Source of the DNA: an uncultured Pelagibacteraceae bacterium
GTDB lineage: Bacteria > Pseudomonadota > Alphaproteobacteria > Pelagibacterales > AG-422-B15
DNA length: 64,000 nt
NCBI GenBank assembly: GCA_902610585.1
Contig: CACLWE010000005.1
Location: 1 to 64,000 of the forward strand
Direction of reading: 5' to 3'
The stretch's first letter is position 1; each line of letters starts with the position of its first letter. Shown one piece after another: positions 1 to 8,258 of the stretch. A program made the position numbers and the translations under genes. A model generated the notes under the pieces. That model saw nothing but the letters and a program-made list of their open reading frames with translations, searched no databases and was not told the DNA's origin.

Positions 1-873
1 ATGCAAATGGGCATGGAAATGGGCATGGGCATGGAAGGCATGATGCAAATGGGCATGGAAATGGGCATGAATATGAACCCTATGGAAGGTATGATGGGTG
101 AAATGGGCGGCATGATGGGCATGGACCCAGGCATGATGGGCATGGATCCTGGCATGGGCATGGACCCAGGTATGATGGGCATGGACCCAGGTATGATGGG
201 CATGGACCCAGGTATGATGGGCATGAACCCTGGTATGATGGAAGGCTCAGGTCCAATGGAAGGCATGCCTATGGAAGGAATGCCTATGGAAGGAATGCCT
301 ATGGAAGGCGAAGGAATGCCTATGGAAGGTGAAGTAGAAGGATTTATGGGCGCAATGTGGAATGGCGTTTTTTATAATGCAGGCCAACAAGCAGCTTTTG
401 AGGCTGCTATGCTTGCTGACCCTACAGGCGGTCAAAACGGCGGTATGGGTGCCGGCGGCGGAGGCGGTGGCGGCGGCGGCGGACCGATTGTACATGAGGC
501 AAATCCAGGAGTACCAGATAACTTTAGTGGAACAGATGGCGTTCAAGATACTTTTGTATTTACTCTTGGAGAAGGTAACGGTGTAGGTCAGGCATTCAAT
601 GCGCTTACTATTTCTGCAAATGCTGCTGGAGCTGACTCAATAATGAATTTCAATCCTGCTGATGGAGACAAAATCAAGATTTTTGATACTGATGGTGTTA
701 CTCCTATAAACAACCCGCTGGGGTCTAATGTTGTTGCATTAACTACCGTGATGCCTGGAATGGGTCCAATGACTTTACTCCACGTTAATGGATTTAATGA
801 GGTGCTTTATTCTACAGCTGATACAGACTTAGACCAATCAACTATCAGTAATGCCGACTTTACTGTAGCATAG
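1..873 (+). CDS. Met/Gly-rich repeat protein with C-terminal type I secretion domain (5' end possibly outside window)
   Basis: Probably a secreted protein exported by the adjacent type I system. Residues 1-119 hold 47 methionines with no Cys or His, arranged as tandem units of the form MMGMDPG (residues 38-78) and PMEGM (residues 85-111). Residues 115-142 form a short non-repetitive segment, then ten glycines follow at 152-161. The C-terminal part (about 170-290) has the serralysin/RTX-type signature: D183-T-F-V-F, then D212-S-I-M-N-F and D221-G-D-K-I-K-I-F, and no Cys. No N-terminal signal peptide is visible. The frame is open at base 1, so the true start may lie upstream. Function unknown; methionine-rich tracts can bind Cu(I) in other families, but that is only a hypothesis here. 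Confidence 0.75.
   Translation: MQMGMEMGMGMEGMMQMGMEMGMNMNPMEGMMGEMGGMMGMDPGMMGMDPGMGMDPGMMGMDPGMMGMDPGMMGMNPGMMEGSGPMEGMPMEGMPMEGMPMEGEGMPMEGEVEGFMGAMWNGVFYNAGQQAAFEAAMLADPTGGQNGGMGAGGGGGGGGGGPIVHEANPGVPDNFSGTDGVQDTFVFTLGEGNGVGQAFNALTISANAAGADSIMNFNPADGDKIKIFDTDGVTPINNPLGSNVVALTTVMPGMGPMTLLHVNGFNEVLYSTADTDLDQSTISNADFTVA
112..234 (+). repeat. Tandem 21-bp coding repeat (MMGMDPG units)
   Basis: Six consecutive units encode MMGMDPG: 112-132, 133-153, 154-171 (one codon short), 172-192, 193-213 and 214-234 (Asn for Asp). The units are near-identical at DNA level, differing mostly at third positions, so copy number could change by slippage or recombination. Confidence 0.85.
253..333 (+). repeat. 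Tandem 15-bp coding repeat (PMEGM units)
   Basis: Five units encode PMEGM or PMEGE; the fourth is lengthened by two codons (GE). Two central 15-base units are identical at DNA level. The block directly follows the 21-bp array within the same Met-rich gene. Confidence 0.8.
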
Positions 874-938
874 TTGTCTTGTTTTAAAGTCAGAGCCTTT
901 ATAGATTTCACTGTACTGTTATAGTATTATTAACAGGT

Positions 939-2585
939 ATGTTTTTTATATTCAGAAAAATATTTGCTGACAGAGTACTTTTCTTTAAGATGTTAGTTGC
1001 ATCTCTTTTTGTGAACCTGTTGGCTTTGGCAACACCTATCTATGTTATCCAAGTTTTGCAGAGATATATTGCTTATGGAGTAATATCTACTCTAATAACA
1101 CTTTTTTTTGGAATCTTATTTATAGTTATTTTTGAATTCTTTTTTAAAAATATTAGACATCGAATGGCGAGACAATATGAACTTGGCAATGTTACTTATG
1201 CCAATCAGGTTCTGAATAAGCTCGTATCAATAAAAACACAGATTTATGAAGTTTCAAAAAAATTTAGGAATGATATCATAAATCATCATCTATCAAATAT
1301 TCAAAATACATTTTCAGCTACTAACATTGTTTCTATGTTAGATGTTCCGTTTACGTTAATTTTCTTACTAGCTCTATTTTTAATTCATTATCAGCTTGGC
1401 CTAATTACACTATTTTTTTTAGGTATGCCGTTCTTGGTTAATAAGGTTTTTAATGAGAGAGTACACAAATTGTCCCAACAATCTGTTCTGGATAATAATA
1501 ATTCATTTAGATTATTTGAAAATGTTTTAACAAGAAATAGTACTATCAAGTACTTTAATATATTGAAGTTTATAAGCAATTCATGGAACGTGATTGCAAA
1601 TAGAATTGCAAATACAAGAGAAAATCTCGAAACAGAGAAAAATTTAGTTAGTTCTTTTTCAGGTTTAATTGCATCATTATTGACTGTTTTTATAATTGGA
1701 TGGGGTGCAACCCTTGCAGTTGATGGGCAAATATCAGTAGGTGCTTTAATAGGTGCTAATATTTTAGCTGCTAGGGCTCTTATGCCAATAAATAGATTAG
1801 TAATACTTCAAGATCAAATATCAAGAATGGAAGACTCATATAATGAGCTAAATAAATTTTCAAGCTATGCATCTGATAAGTCTGAGGGAAGAGAAATACA
1901 AGACCTTAAGGGCAAAATAGTTTTAGAAGATGCTTTTTTTCAATATCCTGAACAAAAAAACCCGATTTTTGAAAGTTTAAATCTTAGTATTTCACCTGGA
2001 GAATTAGCAGTTATTGTAGGTAACAATGGATCTGGAAAATCAACACTTATTAAATCATTATCCGGAATTATAGAGTTTACTAGAGGAAGATTTTTTTTAG
2101 ATGATATTGAAGTTGGTCAATTAGCTGAGAAATGGTATCGCAGAAATTTGATTTACTCGCCACAAGAGCCAAAATTTGTTGATGGAACTATTAAAGATAA
2201 TTTAATTGGAGAAACAAAAATTGAGCAAGATCAATTTGTTAAAATATTAACCGATACCAACTTAATTAATTTTATAAATTCAGATAAAAATGGTGTTAAT
2301 AAAATTTTAGACTCGAGCGATAATCAATTACCATTAGGTATCAAGAAGAGAATGGCTTTAGCAAGAGGGATGGTAAATAATGGAAAAGTAGTACTTCTGG
2401 ACGAGCCTACAGAAGGTCTAGACAATGAAACAAAAAAATCTGTAAATAAAATTATTAAAAACTTCAAGAATGAGAAAAGAAGCTTAATTATAGCTACTAA
2501 TGATCAATCGATAATTGATATATCTGATATTTTAGTTGACCTAAACTCGAAACCAAAACCACAGGTAGTAAAACATAAAAAATGA
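939..2585 (+). CDS. Type I secretion ABC transporter (permease-ATPase fusion, PrtD/HlyB class)
   Basis: Inner-membrane exporter that would drive ATP-dependent secretion of the preceding repeat protein through a HlyD/TolC channel. The N-terminal half (about residues 10-290) is a hydrophobic ABC-exporter membrane domain without a C39 peptidase domain, as in PrtD-type systems. The nucleotide-binding domain has Walker A GNNGSGKS at residues 361-368 and Walker B VVLLDEP near 485. The signature loop is degenerate, LPLGIKK near 464-470 instead of LSGGQ. The length of 548 aa is normal for the family. Its stop overlaps the adaptor start by 4 bases, indicating translational coupling. No TolC-type outer membrane gene is present in the window. 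Confidence 0.9.
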   Translation: MFFIFRKIFADRVLFFKMLVASLFVNLLALATPIYVIQVLQRYIAYGVISTLITLFFGILFIVIFEFFFKNIRHRMARQYELGNVTYANQVLNKLVSIKTQIYEVSKKFRNDIINHHLSNIQNTFSATNIVSMLDVPFTLIFLLALFLIHYQLGLITLFFLGMPFLVNKVFNERVHKLSQQSVLDNNNSFRLFENVLTRNSTIKYFNILKFISNSWNVIANRIANTRENLETEKNLVSSFSGLIASLLTVFIIGWGATLAVDGQISVGALIGANILAARALMPINRLVILQDQISRMEDSYNELNKFSSYASDKSEGREIQDLKGKIVLEDAFFQYPEQKNPIFESLNLSISPGELAVIVGNNGSGKSTLIKSLSGIIEFTRGRFFLDDIEVGQLAEKWYRRNLIYSPQEPKFVDGTIKDNLIGETKIEQDQFVKILTDTNLINFINSDKNGVNKILDSSDNQLPLGIKKRMALARGMVNNGKVVLLDEPTEGLDNETKKSVNKIIKNFKNEKRSLIIATNDQSIIDISDILVDLNSKPKPQVVKHKK

Positions 2586-3796
2586 CTGAGAAATATTCTA
2601 ATCTAAATACAAAGTATCAAAAGACTACAAATATGCTTTTTTACTGCTTTTCAGCATTCACTTTTATAGCGATTATTTGGTCGTTTATTTTTCAAATTGA
2701 TATTGTAAGCAATGCTGAAGGTCAAGTCATTCCTGTTGGAGAAGTGAAAACAATACAACATTTGGAGGGAGGCATTATTGAAAAAATATTGGTAAAAGAG
2801 AGTGAATATGTTGAAACAGGGCAACCACTAGTTGTTCTTGCTGCAACTGCTAGCGAAGTAGATGTTGAGGAACTTCAAGTAAGAATGGACACCCAAATAA
2901 TTAAATCAATTAGACTAGAAGCAGAGATCAATGATTTTGAGGTTCCAATTTTTCCAGACTCATTATCTACAAAAAGGGAAAAAATAATAAATAAATCAAT
3001 GGAATTATTCCTAAGCAGACAAAAAACTTTTGAAGGAACAATAAAAGAATTTGATACCTTAGTCACAAAAGCACAAACAGATGTAGATATTCTATTAAGA
3101 CAGGCTGAGATGAGTCAACAATTAATGGAAGAGCAAGTAACATCAGAGTTTGCACATTTAAATATTCTAAAAGAATTGAATAATGCAAAAGGAATTTTGG
3201 AAGAAACAATAGAAAAGAGGGAGAATTTTAAAAATCAGTTTGTTGAAGAATCAAGAAATGAACTGCAAATAGCACAGCGAGAACTTTCTCAGTCAGATGA
3301 AACAATGAAGAAGTTAAAAGATAGTCTTAATAGAACAACGATTACCGCACCAGTTGATGGCGTTGTAAAAAATTTATTTTTTGTAACAGAGGGCGGAGTA
3401 ATTAAGCCTGGGGGCTCAATATTAGATTTAGTACCCACAAAAGATAGCCTTATTGTAGAGGCAAGATTACCTAACAGTGATATTGGTTTTGTAAAAGTAA
3501 ATCAAGAAGCTGTGGTGAAACTATCATCAGCCGATTCTGTCAATTTTGGTCAGATTAATGGCAAGGTCATACAGATTAGCCCTGATACAGAGCAAGATGA
3601 AAATGACAAACGAATTGTATTTTATAAAATACTTGTTGAAACTGAACAGGGGTATTTTCAAAGTAAGAATAGAATTTATCAACTGGTTCCTGGTGTAAAG
3701 GTAGTAGCAAGTATTCAGATAGGACAAAGAACTGTGGCTAACTATTTATTATCCCCTTTTATGGGTACTATGGATCAGACTTTTCAAGAAAGATAA
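2582..3796 (+). CDS. HlyD-family type I secretion membrane fusion protein
   Basis: Periplasmic adaptor linking the ABC exporter to an outer-membrane channel. It has one N-terminal membrane segment (about residues 18-40), then a lipoyl-like half-motif (GGIIEKILVKESEYVETGQP, near 63-82). A charged, coiled-coil-prone region spans about 100-250. The returning lipoyl half begins with APVDGVVKNLFF near residue 257, followed by a beta-barrel. At 404 aa it is slightly short for HlyD/PrtE proteins. The start codon lies in an ATGA overlap with the ABC gene, so the two are one operon. Confidence 0.9.
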   Translation: MTEKYSNLNTKYQKTTNMLFYCFSAFTFIAIIWSFIFQIDIVSNAEGQVIPVGEVKTIQHLEGGIIEKILVKESEYVETGQPLVVLAATASEVDVEELQVRMDTQIIKSIRLEAEINDFEVPIFPDSLSTKREKIINKSMELFLSRQKTFEGTIKEFDTLVTKAQTDVDILLRQAEMSQQLMEEQVTSEFAHLNILKELNNAKGILEETIEKRENFKNQFVEESRNELQIAQRELSQSDETMKKLKDSLNRTTITAPVDGVVKNLFFVTEGGVIKPGGSILDLVPTKDSLIVEARLPNSDIGFVKVNQEAVVKLSSADSVNFGQINGKVIQISPDTEQDENDKRIVFYKILVETEQGYFQSKNRIYQLVPGVKVVASIQIGQRTVANYLLSPFMGTMDQTFQER

Positions 3797-3842
3797 ATAT
3801 AGTTTGTCTTGTACATTCAAAAACAAGCACTACATTAGGAAT

Positions 3843-4337
3843 ATGAAAATACTGATTTGTGGATTACCTGGATCTGGGAAAACATGGCTAGCAGAAAGAC
3901 TCGTCCAAAATATAGATAATTGTGCCTGGTACAATGCAGATATTGTAAGAACCGCATCAAACGATTGGGATTTTTCAAAAGAGGGCAGATCTCGGCAAGC
4001 AATGCGAATGAAAACTTTTGCCGATTTTGAAAAAAATAATGAAAGATACGTAATATGTGATTTTGTAGCGCCAACAAAAGCTGCGAGAGAGTCTTTTGGA
4101 GCAGATTATGTAATTTGGCTTGATACAATTAAGCAGGGAAGAGTTGTAGACAATAAAAAAAAGGAATTAAAGAATTCAAAGGACCTTCCATTTGAAGTTG
4201 AAACACTTGAGAGCTCTCAAGCGTTTAAAGATACAACCAATATGTTTGAGAAGCCAAATAATGCAAATAAAATTATTACAAGTTTCATGAATGATCAGGA
4301 AATTGAAGTTTTAGCGAGAGAAATAACGAATGTTTGA
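3843..4337 (+). CDS. APS-kinase-like P-loop protein
   Basis: Small nucleotide-binding protein with P-loop GLPGSGKT at residues 7-14. Segments resemble adenylylsulfate kinase: NADIVR recalls the DGDNVR region and DWDFSKEGRSRQAMRM recalls the GFS-DR-ENIRR region. At 164 aa it is shorter than typical CysC (about 200). I chose ATG 3843 because TTAGGA lies just upstream and the P-loop strand begins immediately; a TTG at 3804 would add 13 poorly conserved residues. The end overlaps the next gene by 8 bases, so the pair is probably translationally coupled. Whether APS is the substrate is not shown by the sequence; similar P-loop kinases act on other small molecules or nucleic acid ends. Confidence 0.7.
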   Translation: MKILICGLPGSGKTWLAERLVQNIDNCAWYNADIVRTASNDWDFSKEGRSRQAMRMKTFADFEKNNERYVICDFVAPTKAARESFGADYVIWLDTIKQGRVVDNKKKELKNSKDLPFEVETLESSQAFKDTTNMFEKPNNANKIITSFMNDQEIEVLAREITNV

Positions 4338-4725
4338 TTGGAAAAAACCAACTTCTCAAATGCTTGGTCGTTGGCAACCGTGGCATAAAGGACATACTGA
4401 GTTATTTAAAAAAGCATTTAAACTATCAGGGCAAGTCTGCATTATGTTTCGAGATGTTTCAGGTATTGATGCTGGAGTTGATGGTCAGTCAGATAATCCA
4501 TTTGAGTTTGATGATGTAAAACAACGTATCATTAACAGTCTTGAATTAGAGGGATTTAAGAATGAAAGAGAGTTTATTGTTATAAAAGTTCCAAATATAA
4601 CTGATATTTCATATGGTAGAGGTGTAGGATATACATTTACAGAGCATGACCTGGGAGAAGAAATTCATAAAATTTCTGCTACAAAAATTAGAAAAGAGAT
4701 GAGAGATAAGGACGAATTAGTTTAA
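4330..4725 (+). CDS. Small nucleotidylyltransferase (HxGH superfamily)
   Basis: Compact 131-aa member of the cytidylyl/adenylyl transferase superfamily. It carries GRWQPWHKGH at residues 13-22, the nucleotide-binding HxGH motif, and ISATKIR near 116-122, the second substrate-binding motif of this fold. The length covers only the Rossmann core. The substrate is unknown: NMN, phosphorylated sugar or alcohol, or sulfate-like chemistry are all possible by fold. It overlaps the APS-kinase-like gene at its start. Its last 4 bases overlap the 3' end of the convergent small gene behind aprA. Confidence 0.75.
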   Translation: MFDWKKPTSQMLGRWQPWHKGHTELFKKAFKLSGQVCIMFRDVSGIDAGVDGQSDNPFEFDDVKQRIINSLELEGFKNEREFIVIKVPNITDISYGRGVGYTFTEHDLGEEIHKISATKIRKEMRDKDELV

Positions 4726-5072
4726 AATATTGTTGCTCCAAATATTTTTATTTCTCCGTCTTCTGTTCCTAAAACTAATCTCCCAAGATAGTCGCCATCT
4801 GAAATAGTACTTTTTTGTTTAAATAGTACCGTAACATGTTCGTCTCTTCTAATGCACCCGAGAAATTCATTCTCTTTCTTTAAATTTGTTATAACCTCGT
4901 TATTTGACCATTGTTTTGCAAGCTCAATTTCATTTGCACCAAAAAGCATTCTTGCTGAAAAATCTTTTGTAAACCCGAAGTAATCCTGAGAATTTGAGCA
5001 CATAATTAAGTTATCCCAGAGGGGGGTAGCAATTTCTAGAATTTCTTTATCGGATTTTTTTAAAAGATCCAT
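4722..5072 (-). CDS. Unrecognised 116-aa protein coupled to aprA
   Basis: I do not recognise a family. The protein is soluble, mixed alpha/beta in appearance, with two cysteines and no signal peptide or membrane segment. Its start codon directly abuts the aprA stop, so it is co-transcribed and probably translationally coupled with aprA. That position suggests a role linked to sulfite oxidation (accessory or assembly factor), but this is inference from context only. The 3' end overlaps the convergent nucleotidylyltransferase by 4 bases. Confidence 0.65.
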   Translation of the reverse strand: MDLLKKSDKEILEIATPLWDNLIMCSNSQDYFGFTKDFSARMLFGANEIELAKQWSNNEVITNLKKENEFLGCIRRDEHVTVLFKQKSTISDGDYLGRLVLGTEDGEIKIFGATIF

Positions 5073-6908
5073 TTAGTCGATAAGATTATGCATAGGAGCT
5101 TTATTCATACTGAATTCGCCTGACTCCCTGTCTCTTTGTGAAACTGTCAGACAGTGCCAATTTGCATCATCAATTTTCATATGATCGCCACGATAATAAT
5201 AGCCAGGCCAACGTGTTTCTTCCCTAAACAATGTATGGCTCGTCACACACTGAGATGTAGTAACTCTATGTTTTAATTCCCAAGCTCTCATAAGCTGGTG
5301 GTAATCTTCCGCAGCTACATGCTCTAAATCTTCTTCAAGCATCTTAAGGAGATTGGTACCAATTTTTAATAAATTATCATTTGTCATATAAGAAACCCCA
5401 ACACCGCCTACATATTCATCCATGATTTTTTGTAAACGTTGTAACCCTTGGATTGGTAGAATATAGCTAGGTGATACTGTGCCAGCAGTAATTTCGTTTC
5501 TACCTACTTTATAATTTTCAAGAGGTTTGTAGATTACTTCTTTTAAATCTTTGTATTGTTTGTCCGTAACTTTAATTTCTTCATTCTGCATATCATTTAC
5601 GTATTTTACAGCAGCTTTTGCAGCAAGACGTCCCTCAGTAAATGATCCTGAAGAAAATTTATGTGCACTTCCACCAACAGTATCTCCTGCTCCAAATAAG
5701 CCATTGACACTTGTCATCCTGTTGTATCCCCAGAAATAATCGCTTGGTGAAATATCTTCTGGACCACTTACCCAGGCTCCGGAACAAGTAGCGTGTGAGC
5801 CCATTACATATGGTTCGGATGTAGTGAGTTCTGGATTAGTATATTTTGGGTCAATATTCTGAGATGCCCATACAACTGCTTGACCGACTGTCATGCCTAG
5901 AAAGTTTTCCCAGCCAACTGTTTCCATGTGAGGATCTTGAAATGCTTCTTTGGTAACCATGTGAATAGGGCCACGTCCAGCTTTTACCTCTTCAATAAAA
6001 GCGTGGTTTCTCAGACAAGTTGGTACAGGCACGTGATCAATATATTCTCCTACAAGTTTCTTAGTTTCTTCGTACCATTTTTTCTCATAATTCTCACCAT
6101 TCCCATTTTCTGTGTAAGTTTTAAGATGTAAAAAATAAGCACCTACCGGCCCGTAACCATCTTTAAATCTAGTCAAGACGATTCTATTTTCCATTTGTGT
6201 CATCTTAGCTCCCGCCATAATTGGAAGTGCGTAGGCTGATCCATTGCTCCAAGGCGCGTACCAAGTTCTTCCCATTCCCTCACCAACAGCTCTTGGCTTA
6301 AAAATGTGCGATGCTCCCCCTGCAGCCACAATAACTGCCTTAGCCCTAAAAACATGGTAATTTCCTGTTCGCATATTGAAACCAACAGCACCACCCACAC
6401 GGTCAGATTTGCCTTCATCCATCAGGAGATGAGTTATCATTATTCTGTTGTAGATTTTGTCAGCTGATTTTTTTGCAGCCTCAGCGACAATGGGTTTATA
6501 ACTTTCACCGTGGATCATTATTTGCCATTTACCCTCTCTTTGGTAACGACCAGTTTCTTTATCACGCATTATTGGCAATCCCCATTCATCAAACATATGA
6601 ACAGTGGAATCAACGTGTCTTGCGATATCGTACGTGAGATCCTCTCTAACTAAACCCATTAGGTCATTTCTCGCATATCGAACATGATCTTCTGGTTGGT
6701 TTTCATCCCATTGCATTCCCATATAGCAGTTTATCGCATATAGTCCTTGGGCTACTGCACCACTTCGATCAATATTTGCTTTTTCAACACAAACTATTTT
6801 TAAATCTCGGCCCCAGTGTCTTGCTTCAAAAGTAGCGCCAGTTCCAGCCATTCCACCACCTACGATGAGAATGTCACAATCCTCATGAATTGTTTTAATT
6901 GAAGCCAT
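5073..6908 (-). CDS. aprA: Adenylylsulfate reductase alpha subunit
   Basis: FAD-containing catalytic subunit of APS reductase. In aerobic sulfite-oxidising bacteria it runs from sulfite plus AMP to APS. The N-terminal dinucleotide site GGGMAG is at residues 17-22, and the later GSHATCSGAWVSGPED stretch is typical of the Apr substrate/FAD domain. At 611 aa it matches the shorter forms of aerobic alphaproteobacteria. It lies 4 bases after aprB and ends exactly where the 116-aa unknown gene begins. The sulfite is plausibly supplied by Xsc (26292-28070). No sat gene for the next step is in the window. Confidence 0.93.
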   Translation of the reverse strand: MASIKTIHEDCDILIVGGGMAGTGATFEARHWGRDLKIVCVEKANIDRSGAVAQGLYAINCYMGMQWDENQPEDHVRYARNDLMGLVREDLTYDIARHVDSTVHMFDEWGLPIMRDKETGRYQREGKWQIMIHGESYKPIVAEAAKKSADKIYNRIMITHLLMDEGKSDRVGGAVGFNMRTGNYHVFRAKAVIVAAGGASHIFKPRAVGEGMGRTWYAPWSNGSAYALPIMAGAKMTQMENRIVLTRFKDGYGPVGAYFLHLKTYTENGNGENYEKKWYEETKKLVGEYIDHVPVPTCLRNHAFIEEVKAGRGPIHMVTKEAFQDPHMETVGWENFLGMTVGQAVVWASQNIDPKYTNPELTTSEPYVMGSHATCSGAWVSGPEDISPSDYFWGYNRMTSVNGLFGAGDTVGGSAHKFSSGSFTEGRLAAKAAVKYVNDMQNEEIKVTDKQYKDLKEVIYKPLENYKVGRNEITAGTVSPSYILPIQGLQRLQKIMDEYVGGVGVSYMTNDNLLKIGTNLLKMLEEDLEHVAAEDYHQLMRAWELKHRVTTSQCVTSHTLFREETRWPGYYYRGDHMKIDDANWHCLTVSQRDRESGEFSMNKAPMHNLID

Positions 6909-6912
6909 TTAT

Positions 6913-7377
6913 TTAGTTTGTTCCTTTTTGGTTTTCTTTCTTTAGACTTGGAAGCCCTGTTTCAATATTAAGTCCATTTGGTTCTGAGTAAAGTAACTGT
7001 GAATTTATTTCTTCATTTGTTGGAGGGATTTCATCAGCAAGATTTGGAATATGCTTACCCCAAGGTTTAGTTGTAATAGGCGAAACAAAGTTTTTCTCGT
7101 GACCGTTTCGAAATTTAATTCTCCATGATATAGTTCCTTTTTCTTCTTCACGTAGAACTCTTACCTTATGGTGCATTGGCGCAAAATCAGCATATCCTCT
7201 TGCATCTATAGCATTTTGAGGGCAGGCTTTTACGCATGAATAGCATTCCCAGCACATGTTAGGCTCTATATTCACTGCACGTCTTGTTTCTTTATCAATA
7301 TGCATAATGTCCGATGGACATATGTCTACGCAATGACCACAACCATCGCATCTTGTCATGTACACAAATGTTGACAT
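6913..7377 (-). CDS. aprB: Adenylylsulfate reductase beta subunit (ferredoxin-like)
   Basis: Electron-transfer subunit of AprAB. Two [4Fe-4S] motifs are visible: C10-x2-C13-x2-C16-x3-C20-P and C42-x2-C45-x2-C48-x3-C52-P. The remainder forms the AprB tail that wraps around AprA. At 154 aa it has the expected size. It lies between aprM (39-base gap) and aprA (4-base gap), so aprMBA is one transcription unit. Confidence 0.93.
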   Translation of the reverse strand: MSTFVYMTRCDGCGHCVDICPSDIMHIDKETRRAVNIEPNMCWECYSCVKACPQNAIDARGYADFAPMHHKVRVLREEEKGTISWRIKFRNGHEKNFVSPITTKPWGKHIPNLADEIPPTNEEINSQLLYSEPNGLNIETGLPSLKKENQKGTN

Positions 7378-7416
7378 ATATTTTCCTCTTCTCGTTGCCT
7401 AGTAAATCAGTTTTTA

Positions 7417-8214
7417 TTAATAATGCCTAGGCGATTCTCGTTTAATTCCAAGTCCAAATTGCTTAGGTGCATCAGCTGGGGCAGGCAAGTCATCTCTATA
7501 CCCATCAGCTTCAGATAAATTCTTTTGAATGGCTGCACCAGGTTTGTAAAACATGTGAGCAAATTTTGACCAATAAACACCACCAAACAATACAATATTA
7601 GATAAGCCAAAGAGCACTAAAAACAAGGTATCTAGTATTGGAACACCCGAGGATTGAGTAAATGACCAAGCTAGACCAAATGTTGCCGCAGCTAAAAGCG
7701 ATAATACAAAAAGATCTGCTCTTATGATTCTATTCCACGGATTTGCCTCAGCTGAGACATCGACCCTTAAGAATAACCAAAACCAATAACCTCCAAGACA
7801 TGTCATTATAGCGCCAACATGCCATAACAATGATATTTGATAGGGAGCGGCTGTATTTGTATATCCAAATATTAAGATAACAGAAGCAACCCAAAATAAT
7901 ATCGAACCGTACATGCCTAAAAGATGAGCAGCTCTTCTTTGTCCTCTACCTAATTCTGAAGTTGTTAAAATATCGCTAGCAATTGTCTTACTTATAATTT
8001 TTGCCTTTTGAGAACCACTCAAATCATTTGTTGCAGATGCTTTTGCTCTTTTAAAATTAATGAAAAAATATTTTGCATTTTTCTTATGCGCCATATCCAC
8101 TAAAGTACCTATTGCAACCATTAGTACCATTACAACTACAAAGCCTTGTAATGCAATGGCGGGCACAAAGGCCATAAGTTCTTCGAAAGGATTTATATAA
8201 ATCATAAGTATCAA
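7417..8214 (-). CDS. aprM: AprM-type membrane anchor for APS reductase
   Basis: Integral membrane protein (265 aa) with about five to six hydrophobic segments beginning near residue 15. Its place directly upstream of aprBA matches AprM of SAR11-type and other aerobic sulfite oxidisers, where it is thought to anchor AprAB and pass electrons to the quinone or cytochrome pool in place of Qmo. The start could be Met1 (8214) or Met4 (8205); no clear Shine-Dalgarno site distinguishes them. A perfect AT-rich dyad lies 18 bases upstream. Confidence 0.82.
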   Translation of the reverse strand: MILMIYINPFEELMAFVPAIALQGFVVVMVLMVAIGTLVDMAHKKNAKYFFINFKRAKASATNDLSGSQKAKIISKTIASDILTTSELGRGQRRAAHLLGMYGSILFWVASVILIFGYTNTAAPYQISLLWHVGAIMTCLGGYWFWLFLRVDVSAEANPWNRIIRADLFVLSLLAAATFGLAWSFTQSSGVPILDTLFLVLFGLSNIVLFGGVYWSKFAHMFYKPGAAIQKNLSEADGYRDDLPAPADAPKQFGLGIKRESPRHY

Positions 8215-8231
8215 AACATTATAACAGAATC

Positions 8232-8255
8232 TATAAATAATAACTATTATTTATA
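8232..8255. promoter_or_regulatory. Perfect 11-bp AT dyad upstream of aprM
   Basis: TATAAATAATA (8232-8242) is followed by AC and then its exact complement TATTATTTATA (8245-8255). It occupies most of the 44-base gap between the GST stop and aprM. On the minus strand a TATAAT hexamer (8223-8218) follows. It could be an operator, a cruciform-prone element or a weak hairpin after the GST gene; there is no U-run for a standard terminator. Confidence 0.4.
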
Positions 8256-8258
8256 CTT

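Noticed and set aside
112..333. CRISPR-like array
   Set aside because: The repeats are contiguous, in frame and translated, with no spacers and no cas genes.
247..546. Open frame on the minus strand antisense to the Met-rich repeat gene
   Set aside because: Its open length and His/Phe/Arg repeats follow directly from the plus-strand repeats; it shows no independent coding signal.
3804..3842. TTG start for the APS-kinase-like gene
   Set aside because: The ATG at 3843 has a clear TTAGGA ribosome site and the family sequence begins there.
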